Positions 1-8,814 of a stretch of 64,000 nucleotides of DNA are shown in pieces. The notes beneath the pieces are model-generated. The model had not been told where the DNA came from, ran no database searches, and saw only the letters and a list, made by a program, of their open reading frames with translations. Position numbers and translations under genes: made by a program. Each line of letters opens with the position of its first letter. Within the stretch, counting starts at the first letter, position 1. The stretch comes from Marinimicrobium locisalis (GTDB taxonomy: Bacteria; Pseudomonadota; Gammaproteobacteria; Pseudomonadales; Cellvibrionaceae). The DNA is taken from positions 1-64,000 of the forward strand of contig NZ_JBDLLG010000022.1 of NCBI RefSeq assembly GCF_039822625.1, in the 5' to 3' direction.

Positions 1-13
1 GGAAGAGGCGCGA

Positions 14-62
14 ACTATACGGATCAATGACGGACCACGCAAGCCCTTTTTTAAACTTTTTT
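14..62 (-). promoter_or_regulatory. Stable-RNA (rrn-like) promoter reading out of the left edge
   Basis: On the minus strand there is a -35 box TTGCGT (37-42), a 17-bp spacer and a -10 box TATAGT (14-19). The -10 is followed by a GC-rich discriminator (TCGCGCCTC), and an A/T-rich UP-like tract (43-62) precedes the -35. This is the architecture of growth-rate and stringently controlled rRNA promoters. In Pseudomonas a 16S rRNA gene follows tyrS in this orientation, so a rRNA operon probably starts just outside the window. The boxes are seen; the downstream rRNA is inferred. Confidence 0.65.
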
Positions 63-94
63 AGGCGGCGACCAGAGACGGTAAATGGAGCCTC

Positions 95-1402
95 TTAACG
101 CACCTCAAACAGATGGTACTTCTTCTTACCAAGACGACAAATAAAGAAACGCCCATACAGCGCGGAACCAGAGGCAAAACACTCGGCCACCCGGAGGTTG
201 TCCTCCGAACCGCGAGCAACGCCATTGATCACTACCGCCTCACGGCCGAGCGCATCTTTTACCTGCTTGCCGGAGGCAGCCATGCCCGCGTCCACCAGCA
301 GCTGGGTCAACGGCTCTTTACCCAGGGCCTCACGCTCAAGCACCGAGAACGGCAGCCCGTCCAGCTTCAGCTGCTCCAGATCTCCCTCACCCAAACTGGA
401 CAGGTCATGGCTGAACAGCGCCTCGGTGATTCGCTCGGCGGCGATCAGCCCATCGACGCCATGGATGAGCTCCGTCATCTCCCGAGCCAAGACGCTTTGT
501 GCCTGCGGACGTCCCTGCCGCTCGCGATCCTCACTCTCTATCCGCTCAATCTCTTCCAGAGAGAGGAAGGTAAAGTAGCGCAGAAACTTATAAACGTCGG
601 CATCCGCCGTCCCCAGCCAAAACTGGTAGAAGGCATAAGGCGAGGTTTTCGCGGGGTCCAACCAAACGGTGCCACTCTCCGTCTTGCCAAACTTGGTGCC
701 ATCCGCCTTGGTGACCAAAGGCAGCGTCAGGCCATATACCTGGCCACCGTGCAGGCGGCGAGTCAAGTCGATGCCCCCGGTGATATTGCCCCACTGGTCA
801 CTACCACCTATCTGCAGCGTGCAGTCATAGCGGTTATACAGCTCAGCGAAGTCCAGGGACTGAAGCAACATATAAGTAAACTCGGTAAAGGAGATCCCCT
901 CCCCCTCCCGCTCGATACGCTGGCGCACGGACTCCTTCGAGATCATATTGTTGACCGCGAAGTGCTTCCCCACATCCCGCAGGAAGTCGAGAATGCTCAT
1001 CTGCCCAACCCAATCCAGGTTGTTCACCACTTCCGCCGAGGTCTCGCCACAATCAAAATCCACAAAACGGCTGACCTGGCCTTTCAGCTTATCAGCCCAA
1101 CCAGAGACAATGTCGGGGGTGTTCAGTTTGCGCTCCTGCGCCTTGAAGCTCGGGTCGCCGACAAGGCCTGTGGCGCCCCCCACCAGGGCGATGGGCTTAT
1201 GCCCCGCACGCTGAAAGCGCTTAAGCGCCAGAAGCGGCACCAAATGCCCGATATGAAGGCTGTCCGCCGTAGGGTCAAAACCACTATAGAGAGTGCGGCT
1301 CCCGCCGGCCAAATAGTCATTCAACGCATCCCCGCCCGATGTCTGGGAGACTAACCCGCGACTCTGCAGGTCTTGAAGCAAACCGGGTTCCACTGCTGCC
1401 AT
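95..1402 (-). CDS. tyrS: Tyrosyl-tRNA synthetase
   Basis: Cytoplasmic class I aminoacyl-tRNA synthetase that charges tRNA-Tyr. The 435-residue product has the HIGH signature (DSLHIGHLVP), the substrate-pocket motif GGSDQWGNI, the KMSKS-equivalent KFGKT and a C-terminal S4-like RNA-binding tail ending RLGKKKYHL. It follows E. coli TyrS closely along its length. The frame is open a further 38 codons upstream, but family alignment starts at the ATG at 1402 (MAAVEPGL), so the longer start is rejected. It is divergent from mepM across a 209-bp gap, and an rRNA-type promoter follows its stop codon. Confidence 0.96.
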   Translation of the reverse strand: MAAVEPGLLQDLQSRGLVSQTSGGDALNDYLAGGSRTLYSGFDPTADSLHIGHLVPLLALKRFQRAGHKPIALVGGATGLVGDPSFKAQERKLNTPDIVSGWADKLKGQVSRFVDFDCGETSAEVVNNLDWVGQMSILDFLRDVGKHFAVNNMISKESVRQRIEREGEGISFTEFTYMLLQSLDFAELYNRYDCTLQIGGSDQWGNITGGIDLTRRLHGGQVYGLTLPLVTKADGTKFGKTESGTVWLDPAKTSPYAFYQFWLGTADADVYKFLRYFTFLSLEEIERIESEDRERQGRPQAQSVLAREMTELIHGVDGLIAAERITEALFSHDLSSLGEGDLEQLKLDGLPFSVLEREALGKEPLTQLLVDAGMAASGKQVKDALGREAVVINGVARGSEDNLRVAECFASGSALYGRFFICRLGKKKYHLFEVR

Positions 1403-1611
1403 TGCTGCACTCTCTATTTGAATTGGATGGACACCCCCTCGGGGGCCGACAAAAAGGGCTGTCAAGATACCGAATCCGCCCGTAAAAACAAGGGCATGGG
1501 CGCCATTCGGCGCCAATTTGATCTATTGCTTATTTACGGGGTGCTATTAGGCTGGAATTCTGTTATAACTTAAGACCACAGCCACACTTAGATAACGGGT
1601 TTAAGTTTTCC

Positions 1612-3030
1612 ATGAAACCCTTTGAAAACACGAACAAAAAGCGGCTTTCAGCCTTCCTGCGCCAATATCCACGCAGCCATGTTATGGCGGCGAGCTCTCT
1701 TTTTGTTGGGTTGGCGCTGGCATTAACCCTGTCATCGACCGGGGGAGAGGCGAAATCCGAGCGCCAAAGCCGGTCATTGACACTGGATTTAACCCAGTCT
1801 GAGGCGTCGTTTGAGACTGAGACGGCTCGCCTGCCGGCCGCGACCGAGCAAAGCGAAGCGCCCACCAACGAAGCCGCTGTTTCTGCACCACCGGAGCCAG
1901 CCTCCGAACTGACCCGCACCAGCTACACGGTTAAGTCCGGGGACAGTCTCTCCGTACTGTTCAAGCGCGCCGGCCTCACTGACCGCGACCTCTATGAACT
2001 GATTGACCAAGCCCCCGAGGCCCGGGCGTTGCGGCGCATTATGCCAGGCAACGAAATCACCTTCGGCCTCTCTCAAGACGGGCAGCTGGAGGAACTGGTC
2101 TACCAGCGCGACCGGCTGCGCAGCCTGCGATTCATCCGAGCCGAAGGCAGCTTCGACGCCGAAGAGCTTGAGCGTACGCCCGATGTTCAAATCGCCTATC
2201 GGCGAGCCACCATTGACAGCTCCCTCTTTCTCGCGGGCCAGGCGGCTGGCATGACAGACAACCTCACCATGAAGCTCGCCGGAATTTTTGGTTGGGATAT
2301 CGACTTTATTTTAGATATTCGCCGTGGCGACACCTTCAGCGTGCTGTTTGAAGAGCACTTCCTCGACGGGGAGAAAATCGGCAATGGGCCGATCCTGGCG
2401 GCTCAGTTCACCAACCGAGGCACCACCTATGAAGCCGTGCGCTACATAGGGGCCAACGGCGACTCAAATTACTATACTCCTGAGGGCCGCAGCATGCGAC
2501 GCGCCTTTTTGCGCACCCCGGTGGAGTTTACCCGGATCAGCTCTCCCTTTAACCCAAACCGGCGCCACCCGGTGCTCAACACCATACGAGCCCACAAGGG
2601 AACCGACTATGCGGCGCCACGAGGCACCCCGGTTAAAGCCTCTGGCGATGGACGGGTCAAATTTGCCGGTCGCAAAGGCGGGTACGGCAACACCATTATT
2701 GTGCAGCACGGCCAAACCTATCAAACCCTGTACGCTCACCTGAACGGCTTCCGCAAGGGCGTACGCTCTGGCACTCGCGTCAAACAAGGGCAAACCATTG
2801 GTTATGTCGGCTCTACCGGCTTGGCCACCGGCCCTCACCTGCACTATGAGTTTTACATGAACGGCGCGGTCCGCAACCCGGTTACCGTGGAGCTACCGCA
2901 AGCCGAATCAGTACCCTCCTCCGAAATGGCACGCTTCGAGTCACAAGTTCAGCCCATCCTGGCCGAGCTGGAAAAATATCAGCGCGACACTCAACTGGCG
3001 AGCCTGAGCAAAGACCTGCAGGCCAACTAA
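1612..3030 (+). CDS. mepM: M23 murein DD-endopeptidase, MepM-like, with LysM/OapA domain
   Basis: Predicted periplasmic peptidoglycan hydrolase of 472 residues. A basic N-terminus and one hydrophobic segment (about 20-43) form a signal anchor. A LysM/OapA-like cell-wall binding domain follows (about 104-150, SYTVKSGDSLSVLF), then a LytM/M23 peptidase domain (about 310-410). The zinc-site motifs are visible: HKGTD, and HLHYEF near the end of the domain. The gene abuts anmK with no spacer (stop 3028-3030, ATG 3031), so endopeptidase cleavage and anhydro-muropeptide recycling are probably co-transcribed. The same gene pair lies beside tyrS in Pseudomonas. Confidence 0.92.
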   Translation: MKPFENTNKKRLSAFLRQYPRSHVMAASSLFVGLALALTLSSTGGEAKSERQSRSLTLDLTQSEASFETETARLPAATEQSEAPTNEAAVSAPPEPASELTRTSYTVKSGDSLSVLFKRAGLTDRDLYELIDQAPEARALRRIMPGNEITFGLSQDGQLEELVYQRDRLRSLRFIRAEGSFDAEELERTPDVQIAYRRATIDSSLFLAGQAAGMTDNLTMKLAGIFGWDIDFILDIRRGDTFSVLFEEHFLDGEKIGNGPILAAQFTNRGTTYEAVRYIGANGDSNYYTPEGRSMRRAFLRTPVEFTRISSPFNPNRRHPVLNTIRAHKGTDYAAPRGTPVKASGDGRVKFAGRKGGYGNTIIVQHGQTYQTLYAHLNGFRKGVRSGTRVKQGQTIGYVGSTGLATGPHLHYEFYMNGAVRNPVTVELPQAESVPSSEMARFESQVQPILAELEKYQRDTQLASLSKDLQAN

Positions 3031-4164
3031 ATGCCCAGCTCCGAGCTGTACATCGGGCTGATTTCCGGCACCAGCGCCGACGCCATTGACGCGGCGCTGG
3101 TGGACTTTGAGTCCGGCACCCCCCGCCTGCTTGCCCACCACAGCGAGCCTCTGGATGTGAGCACCAAAGCCGTCATCCATCAGCTCGCCCAGCCGGGTCC
3201 CGACGAGATTGATCAGCTTGGCGACCTGGACCACAAGCTCGGGGTGGCATTTGCTCAGGCAGCCAACCAGCTGATGGAAAAGGCCGGCCTTAGCGCCCGC
3301 GATATTGCCGCAATCGGCAGTCATGGCCAGACGCTTCGTCACCGTCCGCCCGGTAACGGGAAAACGGAACCGTTTACTTTGCAGGTAGCGGACCCCAACC
3401 TGATTGCCCACCATACCGGTATTACCACCGTGGCCGATTTTCGACGCCGCGACATGGCGGCCGGAGGCCACGGTGCACCCCTGGTTCCGGCCCTGCACCA
3501 TGCGTTATTCCACAATGATGGTATTGATCGGGCAGTCATCAACATTGGCGGTGTTGCCAACGTTACCTGGCTGCCGGCCTCTGACGCGACCACTGGCTTT
3601 GATACCGGACCAGGCAACAATCTTATGGACGCGTGGGTACAAAGGACACAGGGGAAAGCGTTCGATGCCGATGGCCAGTGGGCCGCCAGTGGCACCCCTA
3701 ACGACTCATTACTTGAGATTTTTCTAACTCACCCTTTCTTTCGTTTAACCCCGCCCAAAAGCACCGGTCCCGAAGAGTTTCACCTGGCGTGGCTGGATGA
3801 GTGCCTGCTGCAGCTGGATGAGACCCTCAGGCCGGAAGATGTGCAGGCGACGCTGCTATCACTGACCGCGCGCACCATTGTAGACAGCCTTGTCCCGCTC
3901 TTGGCCCAAAACGGAGAGTGTGAGGTGTACCTCTGTGGTGGCGGCGCCCATAACAGCCAGCTACGGGAAGCGCTGAGCGCCCTGCTTCCCGGTACGAGCG
4001 TGGGACAAACCGATTCGCTGGGTTTGCCTGCGGACTGGGTAGAGGCGGTGGCATTCGCGTGGATGGCAAAACAAACCCTTAGCGGGCTGTCCAGCAATTT
4101 GCCGGCGGTCACGGGGGCCTCGGCGCCCCAGATTCTGGGGGGTATTTACCCTGCCCAAAGGTAA
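3031..4164 (+). CDS. anmK: Anhydro-N-acetylmuramic acid kinase
   Basis: Cytoplasmic sugar kinase that hydrolyses the 1,6-anhydro bond of anhydroMurNAc and phosphorylates it to MurNAc-6-P during cell-wall recycling. The 377-residue protein has the N-terminal phosphate-binding motif (GLISGTSADAID), the motifs ADFRRRDMAAGGHGAPLVP and GFDTGPGNNLMD, and the C-terminal nucleotide-binding CGGGAHN. The usual MSGTSLDG reads ISGTSADA here, a small departure that keeps the glycine and serine. The start is fixed by direct abutment with mepM. It converges on erpA with a 20-bp gap. Confidence 0.95.
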   Translation: MPSSELYIGLISGTSADAIDAALVDFESGTPRLLAHHSEPLDVSTKAVIHQLAQPGPDEIDQLGDLDHKLGVAFAQAANQLMEKAGLSARDIAAIGSHGQTLRHRPPGNGKTEPFTLQVADPNLIAHHTGITTVADFRRRDMAAGGHGAPLVPALHHALFHNDGIDRAVINIGGVANVTWLPASDATTGFDTGPGNNLMDAWVQRTQGKAFDADGQWAASGTPNDSLLEIFLTHPFFRLTPPKSTGPEEFHLAWLDECLLQLDETLRPEDVQATLLSLTARTIVDSLVPLLAQNGECEVYLCGGGAHNSQLREALSALLPGTSVGQTDSLGLPADWVEAVAFAWMAKQTLSGLSSNLPAVTGASAPQILGGIYPAQR

Positions 4165-4184
4165 GCACTCGGGCAGGCTAGAGC

Positions 4185-4541
4185 CTAGATAGAAAAGGAA
4201 GAGCCGCAACCACAGGTACTGGCTGCGTTGGGATTCTCGATCACAAACTTGGCGCCCTGAAGGTCTTCGCGATAATCCACCCGCGCCCCCAATAAATAAG
4301 GGTAGCTCATGGCATCGACCAGTACTTTCACGCCGTCCTGGTCAACCACCGCGTCGTCTTCGGCCGCCACCTCATCGAACGCAAAACCGTACTGAAACCC
4401 AGAACAGCCGCCGCCGGTGATGAACACCCGCAACTTCAAGTCAGGGTTACCCTCTTCTTCGACAAGATTGCGAACTTTGGCCACGGCGCTGGGGGTAACG
4501 TCCAGCACCGCGCCGGGCACAAATACTTCAGGCGCAGACAT
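4185..4541 (-). CDS. erpA: Iron-sulfur cluster insertion protein ErpA
   Basis: A-type Fe-S carrier that delivers clusters to apo-enzymes such as those of isoprenoid synthesis. The 118-residue product carries the three conserved cysteines: C46 in GGGCSGFQY, and C110 and C112 in the C-terminal CGCGSSFSI. An ATG eight codons upstream is in frame, but GGAG is correctly spaced before the ATG at 4541 (MSAPEVF), so that start is chosen. It is the last gene of the argC-DUF6776-bactofilin-erpA operon. Confidence 0.95.
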   Translation of the reverse strand: MSAPEVFVPGAVLDVTPSAVAKVRNLVEEEGNPDLKLRVFITGGGCSGFQYGFAFDEVAAEDDAVVDQDGVKVLVDAMSYPYLLGARVDYREDLQGAKFVIENPNAASTCGCGSSFSI

Positions 4542-4597
4542 TGATGACTCCAATGATGACTTCAATAGGCATTATACGTCTTACCCGACCAAAATAG

Positions 4598-5014
4598 TCA
4601 AGTATTGGCCGTTGTCTTAATATCGTCTTTAGCCGGCCCAGATACGTCGTTCTTGGCGCCTTTTTTCTGAGCCTCGGCCCCACTGTAAACCAGACTACCG
4701 TTAACCTGCGACCCCTTGACCATCTCGATTAGCTGGTAATGGACATTGCCTTCCACCACCGCCTTTGCGGCCAACTCAACATGCTTGATTGAATGGACAT
4801 TGCCGTTAACCTTCCCGTTGATGACCACCATCGGGACCCGAATTTCGCCCTCAACAGAGCCTTTTTCGGCCACCACCAGTTTGGCGTCATTCCCACTTTC
4901 AGCGATGATATTGCCTACCACTGCTCCCTCAATTTGCAGGTCGCCGGTAAAGTGCAGATCGCCCACCACTTTGGTGCCGCGGGAAATCAGCGTGTGATTG
5001 CTTGAAAATGCCAT
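4598..5014 (-). CDS. Bactofilin (polymer-forming cytoskeletal protein)
   Basis: Small cytoskeletal protein of 138 residues. The core (about 10-110) is the bactofilin right-handed beta-helix, seen as repeating short hydrophobic-glycine turns (GDLHFTGDLQIEGAVVGNI and following). The tails are polar and probably disordered. Bactofilins polymerise without nucleotide and scaffold cell-wall enzymes at curved membranes. The start MAFSSNHT (ATG at 5014) has AAGG upstream; the extra 44 codons of open frame are not supported. It lies 37 bp after DUF6776 and 56 bp before erpA, an arrangement conserved in Pseudomonas. Confidence 0.9.
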   Translation of the reverse strand: MAFSSNHTLISRGTKVVGDLHFTGDLQIEGAVVGNIIAESGNDAKLVVAEKGSVEGEIRVPMVVINGKVNGNVHSIKHVELAAKAVVEGNVHYQLIEMVKGSQVNGSLVYSGAEAQKKGAKNDVSGPAKDDIKTTANT

Positions 5015-5051
5015 AGCGTTGCCTTTTATTAACCACGTAATCAGCGTTAGG

Positions 5052-5792
5052 TTACAATTCCTGCACCAACCAACCGAATTTCTTTTCCACCGTTTGCGAG
5101 TCGCGCCCGCTGGAACGGGCCACAATCTCGATTCGTTCAGGCTCAAAGTTCTCGGGAAGCGTCAAGCGCCCTTCAATGTTCTGAAAGTAGCGAAACCGCA
5201 GCCGAATGTTTTCACTGTCCTCCTGTTCGGAAATCTGGTGGAGCGACAGTGTTTCCGTCTGCTGATTTCGGCGCCCTACAATTTTGAACGTCAGGTTGCC
5301 ATTGAGCACTTGGTGGTCAGTGGCGAGCTGCTGCACGACCAGCTTGTATTCAAATTGCCGCGGAATACCGGTCGCCAACACGTTCAAGGAGCCGATCGTC
5401 AGCCCCGTGTTGTTGTCTCCGGGCGACATCAGGCCCCGATAGAACGTGATATCTTCCTCCAGTGCGGCGATCTCCTCCTTTAGCTCAATGACCTGATTGC
5501 GCATTTCCTGGGAGGCCTGCTGATCCACCTCAGCCCCCAGCCGCAAGTTCGCCACTTGCTGTCGCAACTGTTCGGACTCTTCGGTCAGCGCCGCCACTTC
5601 CTGTCTCAGACGATTGCGCTCGGCTACCGCCCCCGACTGCTCGGAGGCTCCCTGATGATACCCCCAGTAATAGCTCGCACCGATGGCGGCGGCAGTCAAT
5701 ACCAAGAGCACCAGGGCGACTAGCACGCGCCTGACGGGCCGGTACGGCACTACCACCATCCGGTGCTGTTTGCTGCCTTTCACTTCTGCCAT
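5052..5792 (-). CDS. DUF6776 membrane-anchored coiled-coil protein
   Basis: 246 residues with a short basic N-terminus, one transmembrane segment (about 23-44) and a long heptad-like coiled coil (about 55-120, rich in E, Q and L). A compact C-terminal domain of beta-strand character follows (about 130-246). This inner-membrane protein of unknown function is carried next to a bactofilin and erpA in many gammaproteobacteria. A role as membrane partner or anchor for the bactofilin is an inference from co-transcription. It starts 46 bp after argC. Confidence 0.8.
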   Translation of the reverse strand: MAEVKGSKQHRMVVVPYRPVRRVLVALVLLVLTAAAIGASYYWGYHQGASEQSGAVAERNRLRQEVAALTEESEQLRQQVANLRLGAEVDQQASQEMRNQVIELKEEIAALEEDITFYRGLMSPGDNNTGLTIGSLNVLATGIPRQFEYKLVVQQLATDHQVLNGNLTFKIVGRRNQQTETLSLHQISEQEDSENIRLRFRYFQNIEGRLTLPENFEPERIEIVARSSGRDSQTVEKKFGWLVQEL

Positions 5793-5838
5793 AGGATCTG
5801 CGCCCTCTTTGAAACCATCTCAACGGCCCGGAGTGAGG

Positions 5839-6885
5839 TCACGGCAACAGCGCCACAAGGTCCAAACCGGCCGTCTCCTCAAAGCCGAACATGATGTTCA
5901 TGTTCTGCACCGCCTGACCCGATGCCCCCTTGGTCAGGTTATCAATCACGGAGAGCACAACGAGCGTATCACGATCCTGTGGGCGAAAAACGGAAATACG
6001 GCAAAGATTCGACCCCCTCACCGAGCGGGTTTGCGGGTGCGCCCCCGCGGGCAACACGTCGACAAAAGGCTCATTGGCAAAGCGCTGCTCGTAAAGCGCC
6101 TGCAAATCCGGCAGCGCCTCTGGCTCAAGGGCTCGCCCGTATAGTGTCGCGTGGATACCGCGAATCATGGGTAAGAGATGGGGCACAAAGGTCACCCGCG
6201 CCGGGTCAGCGGCTTTGGGCTGAACATCACGCAACCCCTGCTCGATTTCGGGCAAATGCCGATGGCCGCTCGCCGCATAGGCCTTAAAGCTGCCGCTCAC
6301 TTCCGTAAGCAAGGTATCCACCTTGGCTTGGCGGCCGGCGCCCGTGGCCCCGCTGGCGGCGCTCACAATAAGGTTATCGGTGGCTACCAGGTTTTGCTCC
6401 AGCAGCGGCAGAAAGCCCAATTGCGCGGCCGTGGGGTAACACCCCGGACAGGCCACCAGGCGAGCGCTCCCTATGGCGTCGCGGTTCACTTCCGGCAGCC
6501 CGTAAACGGCCTCGTTGACCAGTTCCGGGCAGCCGTGGGCCTGGCCATACCACTGACCCCACAACTCAGTATCGCGCAACCGGAAGTCCGCAGAGAGGTC
6601 AATGACTCGAGTGCCAGTCTGCAGAAGCGAGGGCATCAAGTTCTGCGCCACGCCGTGCGGGGTGGCGAAGAACACCGCATCGCACTCCCCCAGACGCTTG
6701 ACATCCGGCTCTGAAAAAACAAGGTCGGTATGACCGCGCAGGTTGGGGTACAAATCCGCGACGGGGATACCGGCTTCGGCCCGGGAGGTAATCACGGACA
6801 CACTTACTTCCGGGTGTTTTACCAACAAGCGCAGCAGCTCGACCCCAGTATAGCCGGTGCCCCCCACAATACCCACGTTAATCAC
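5839..6885 (-). CDS. argC: N-acetyl-gamma-glutamyl-phosphate reductase
   Basis: NADPH-dependent arginine-biosynthesis enzyme that reduces N-acetylglutamyl-5-phosphate to the semialdehyde. It has an N-terminal Rossmann motif (VGIVGGTGYTGVELL), the catalytic cysteine in ACPGCYPTAA and a C-terminal dimerisation domain. The start is a GTG at 6885, preceded by GAGAGG seven bases away. The frame continues 71 codons upstream without family similarity and is rejected. Length is 348 residues, normal for the family. It heads the minus-strand operon with DUF6776, bactofilin and erpA. Confidence 0.95.
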   Translation of the reverse strand: MINVGIVGGTGYTGVELLRLLVKHPEVSVSVITSRAEAGIPVADLYPNLRGHTDLVFSEPDVKRLGECDAVFFATPHGVAQNLMPSLLQTGTRVIDLSADFRLRDTELWGQWYGQAHGCPELVNEAVYGLPEVNRDAIGSARLVACPGCYPTAAQLGFLPLLEQNLVATDNLIVSAASGATGAGRQAKVDTLLTEVSGSFKAYAASGHRHLPEIEQGLRDVQPKAADPARVTFVPHLLPMIRGIHATLYGRALEPEALPDLQALYEQRFANEPFVDVLPAGAHPQTRSVRGSNLCRISVFRPQDRDTLVVLSVIDNLTKGASGQAVQNMNIMFGFEETAGLDLVALLP

Positions 6886-6959
6886 AAGCAAACCTCTCTC
6901 TGCTACAAAACCACAAATGATCACGGGCCGGAGCTTGGCCCCCGAGCCTCGAAACGGCC

Positions 6960-6965
6960 TATAAT
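6960..6965 (+). promoter_or_regulatory. Likely -10 box for the chloride channel gene
   Basis: A perfect TATAAT lies 63 bp before the ATG of the ClC gene in the argC/ClC divergent gap. The best -35 candidate, TTGGCC at 6935-6940, has a spacer of 19 bp, so the -35 is weak. The transcript would carry the AAGGAG site just before the ATG. Confidence 0.45.
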
Positions 6966-7027
6966 ACGGACCTTCCACAGAAACCGAAAGTGCGAAGCTC
7001 AAAGTCCCTCGACCGCAAAGGAGCCCC

Positions 7028-8785
7028 ATGCCGCCCGAGCCTACTCCCCTGGAACGTTTTCGCCAGCGCCGCCGGCTCACCGCCGAGCGTTGGCGCAACC
7101 GGCTCGCTCACGTGGACGCCTTGCCCCAACTGACTTTGTTGGGGTTGGCCAGCGGAATTTTAGCCGCGGGCGTGATCGTTCTGTTTCGCTGGCTGGTGGA
7201 AGGCACGCTCGGTAGCGCCCTGCCAGTGAGCGGCGAGCACTTTGAGGGTCTGCCCCCAGAGTGGCGTTTCGCCTTGCCCGTGGCCGGCGCCCTGCTTATT
7301 GCATTGCTTATGCACTGGTTCTCCCCCCGCCACCGGGAAACCGGCGTGGGTCATGTCCTGGATCGGCTGCACAACCACCAGGGCTACCTACCTCTGCGCA
7401 ACGCCGCCGCTCAATTTTTTGGAGGCGCCATCGCGCTGATAACCGGCCATTCCGCCGGGCGGGAGGGGCCCGCCGTCCACCTGGGGGCGGCCAGCGCCAG
7501 TAAGCTGGGGCAGTGGCTGGAGCTGCCCAACAACAGCCTGCGGCCATTGGTGGCCTGTGGGGTCGCCGCCGCCATTGCCGCCTCCTTTAACACCCCCATG
7601 GCCGGCGTGATCTTTGCCATGGAGGTGGTCTTAATGGAGTACACCATTGCCGGCTTCATTCCGGTCATCCTGGCGGCCGTGGCGGGCACCACCCTGACCC
7701 AGTTGGCATTTGGGCCGGATATTGTTTTCGTGGACGGGCGTCAGCTCACCGGTCACCTGGGAGAACTCCCGGTGATGGCGCTAATGGGGCTGCTGATCGC
7801 CGCGGCGGCCGCCCTCTACATTCGACTTCACTGCTATTGCACCAAGCACACCAAACGCTGGTCGCTGTGGATACGTCTGCCGCTGGCCGGCTTGATCGGC
7901 GGCGTCGGGGGCTTGTTGGTGCCCCAGCTCATGGGGATGGGGTATGACACTATCGACAGCGCCCTGGCCGGGGAGTTAGCGGGGCCTCTGCTCGTTCAAA
8001 TTTTAATGGCCAAGCTGGTGGTGACCGCGTTGATCTTGGGGCTAGGGGTTCCCGGGGGCGTCATCGGCGCCAGTTTAGTGATGGGAGCGTGCCTGGGGGG
8101 CGCGGCCGGGGTAATGGCTGCTTATTTACCGCTTGAGGTAAGCGAACCGGGGGTCTACGCCATTGTAGGAATGAGCGCGATGATGGCGGCGGTCATCAAT
8201 GCGCCGCTGGCGGCCATTATCGCCATTCTCGAGCTAACCTATAATCCGGGCATTCTCTTTCCGGGCATGTTGGTCGTGGTAGTCGCCTGTCTGGCAACGC
8301 GCTGGCTTTTCCGCAGCGAAGGTTTGTTTTCCACCCTCTTAGAGCAAGATGGCAAGAGCAACCGCCCGCAGCTTATGCAACAGCTGCTCAGCCGTACGGG
8401 CGTTCGCAGTCTAATGCACCGCCGCTTCTGGCACGCCCAGCGGGAACTGAGCCTCACCCAGGCCCGCGGAGTTCTGAAGCTGCAACCAGAGTGGATTGTG
8501 CTACAAGAGAAACAGATACTGGTGGAGCCCGCCGCTTTGGTGCGTTATCTTGAACAACTCAGTGAGGCCGGCGAAGCCGAGCAAGAGGAGGGTGCCACGC
8601 TCGACTTGTTGGGAATTCCCGCACGTCGCCTGGAAATGGTCGCCATCGCGCCCAGCGCCAACCTCTACGAAGCCTGGCAGGCCTTGAATAAGGCCCAGGT
8701 GGACGCCCTGTACGTCCCCGCGCCGGGTGGCGGCATTGCCGGACTGCTCACCCGGGACCAGCTCGAAAGCTATTACCGACTATAA
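7028..8785 (+). CDS. ClC-family chloride channel with C-terminal CBS-like region
   Basis: Inner-membrane protein of 585 residues with the ClC fold (about residues 35-425) and a cytoplasmic CBS-like tail (about 520-585). The gating-glutamate motif GREGP is intact (E146). Two other signatures differ from E. coli ClcA. The first selectivity motif GSGIP reads ETGVG (Thr in place of Ser). The proton-glutamate position (E203 in ClcA) is valine: FAMEVV, E199 then V200. In characterised family members loss of that glutamate goes with passive channel rather than Cl-/H+ antiport behaviour, so a channel is inferred. The start follows AAGGAG. Confidence 0.88.
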   Translation: MPPEPTPLERFRQRRRLTAERWRNRLAHVDALPQLTLLGLASGILAAGVIVLFRWLVEGTLGSALPVSGEHFEGLPPEWRFALPVAGALLIALLMHWFSPRHRETGVGHVLDRLHNHQGYLPLRNAAAQFFGGAIALITGHSAGREGPAVHLGAASASKLGQWLELPNNSLRPLVACGVAAAIAASFNTPMAGVIFAMEVVLMEYTIAGFIPVILAAVAGTTLTQLAFGPDIVFVDGRQLTGHLGELPVMALMGLLIAAAAALYIRLHCYCTKHTKRWSLWIRLPLAGLIGGVGGLLVPQLMGMGYDTIDSALAGELAGPLLVQILMAKLVVTALILGLGVPGGVIGASLVMGACLGGAAGVMAAYLPLEVSEPGVYAIVGMSAMMAAVINAPLAAIIAILELTYNPGILFPGMLVVVVACLATRWLFRSEGLFSTLLEQDGKSNRPQLMQQLLSRTGVRSLMHRRFWHAQRELSLTQARGVLKLQPEWIVLQEKQILVEPAALVRYLEQLSEAGEAEQEEGATLDLLGIPARRLEMVAIAPSANLYEAWQALNKAQVDALYVPAPGGGIAGLLTRDQLESYYRL

Positions 8786-8814
8786 ATCACTCACTCTCGC
8801 CAACAGGAGAGATC

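Noticed and set aside
113..1354. Long plus-strand open frame antisense to tyrS
   Set aside because: Complete overlap with a certain gene, no family similarity and composition typical of a GC-rich shadow frame.
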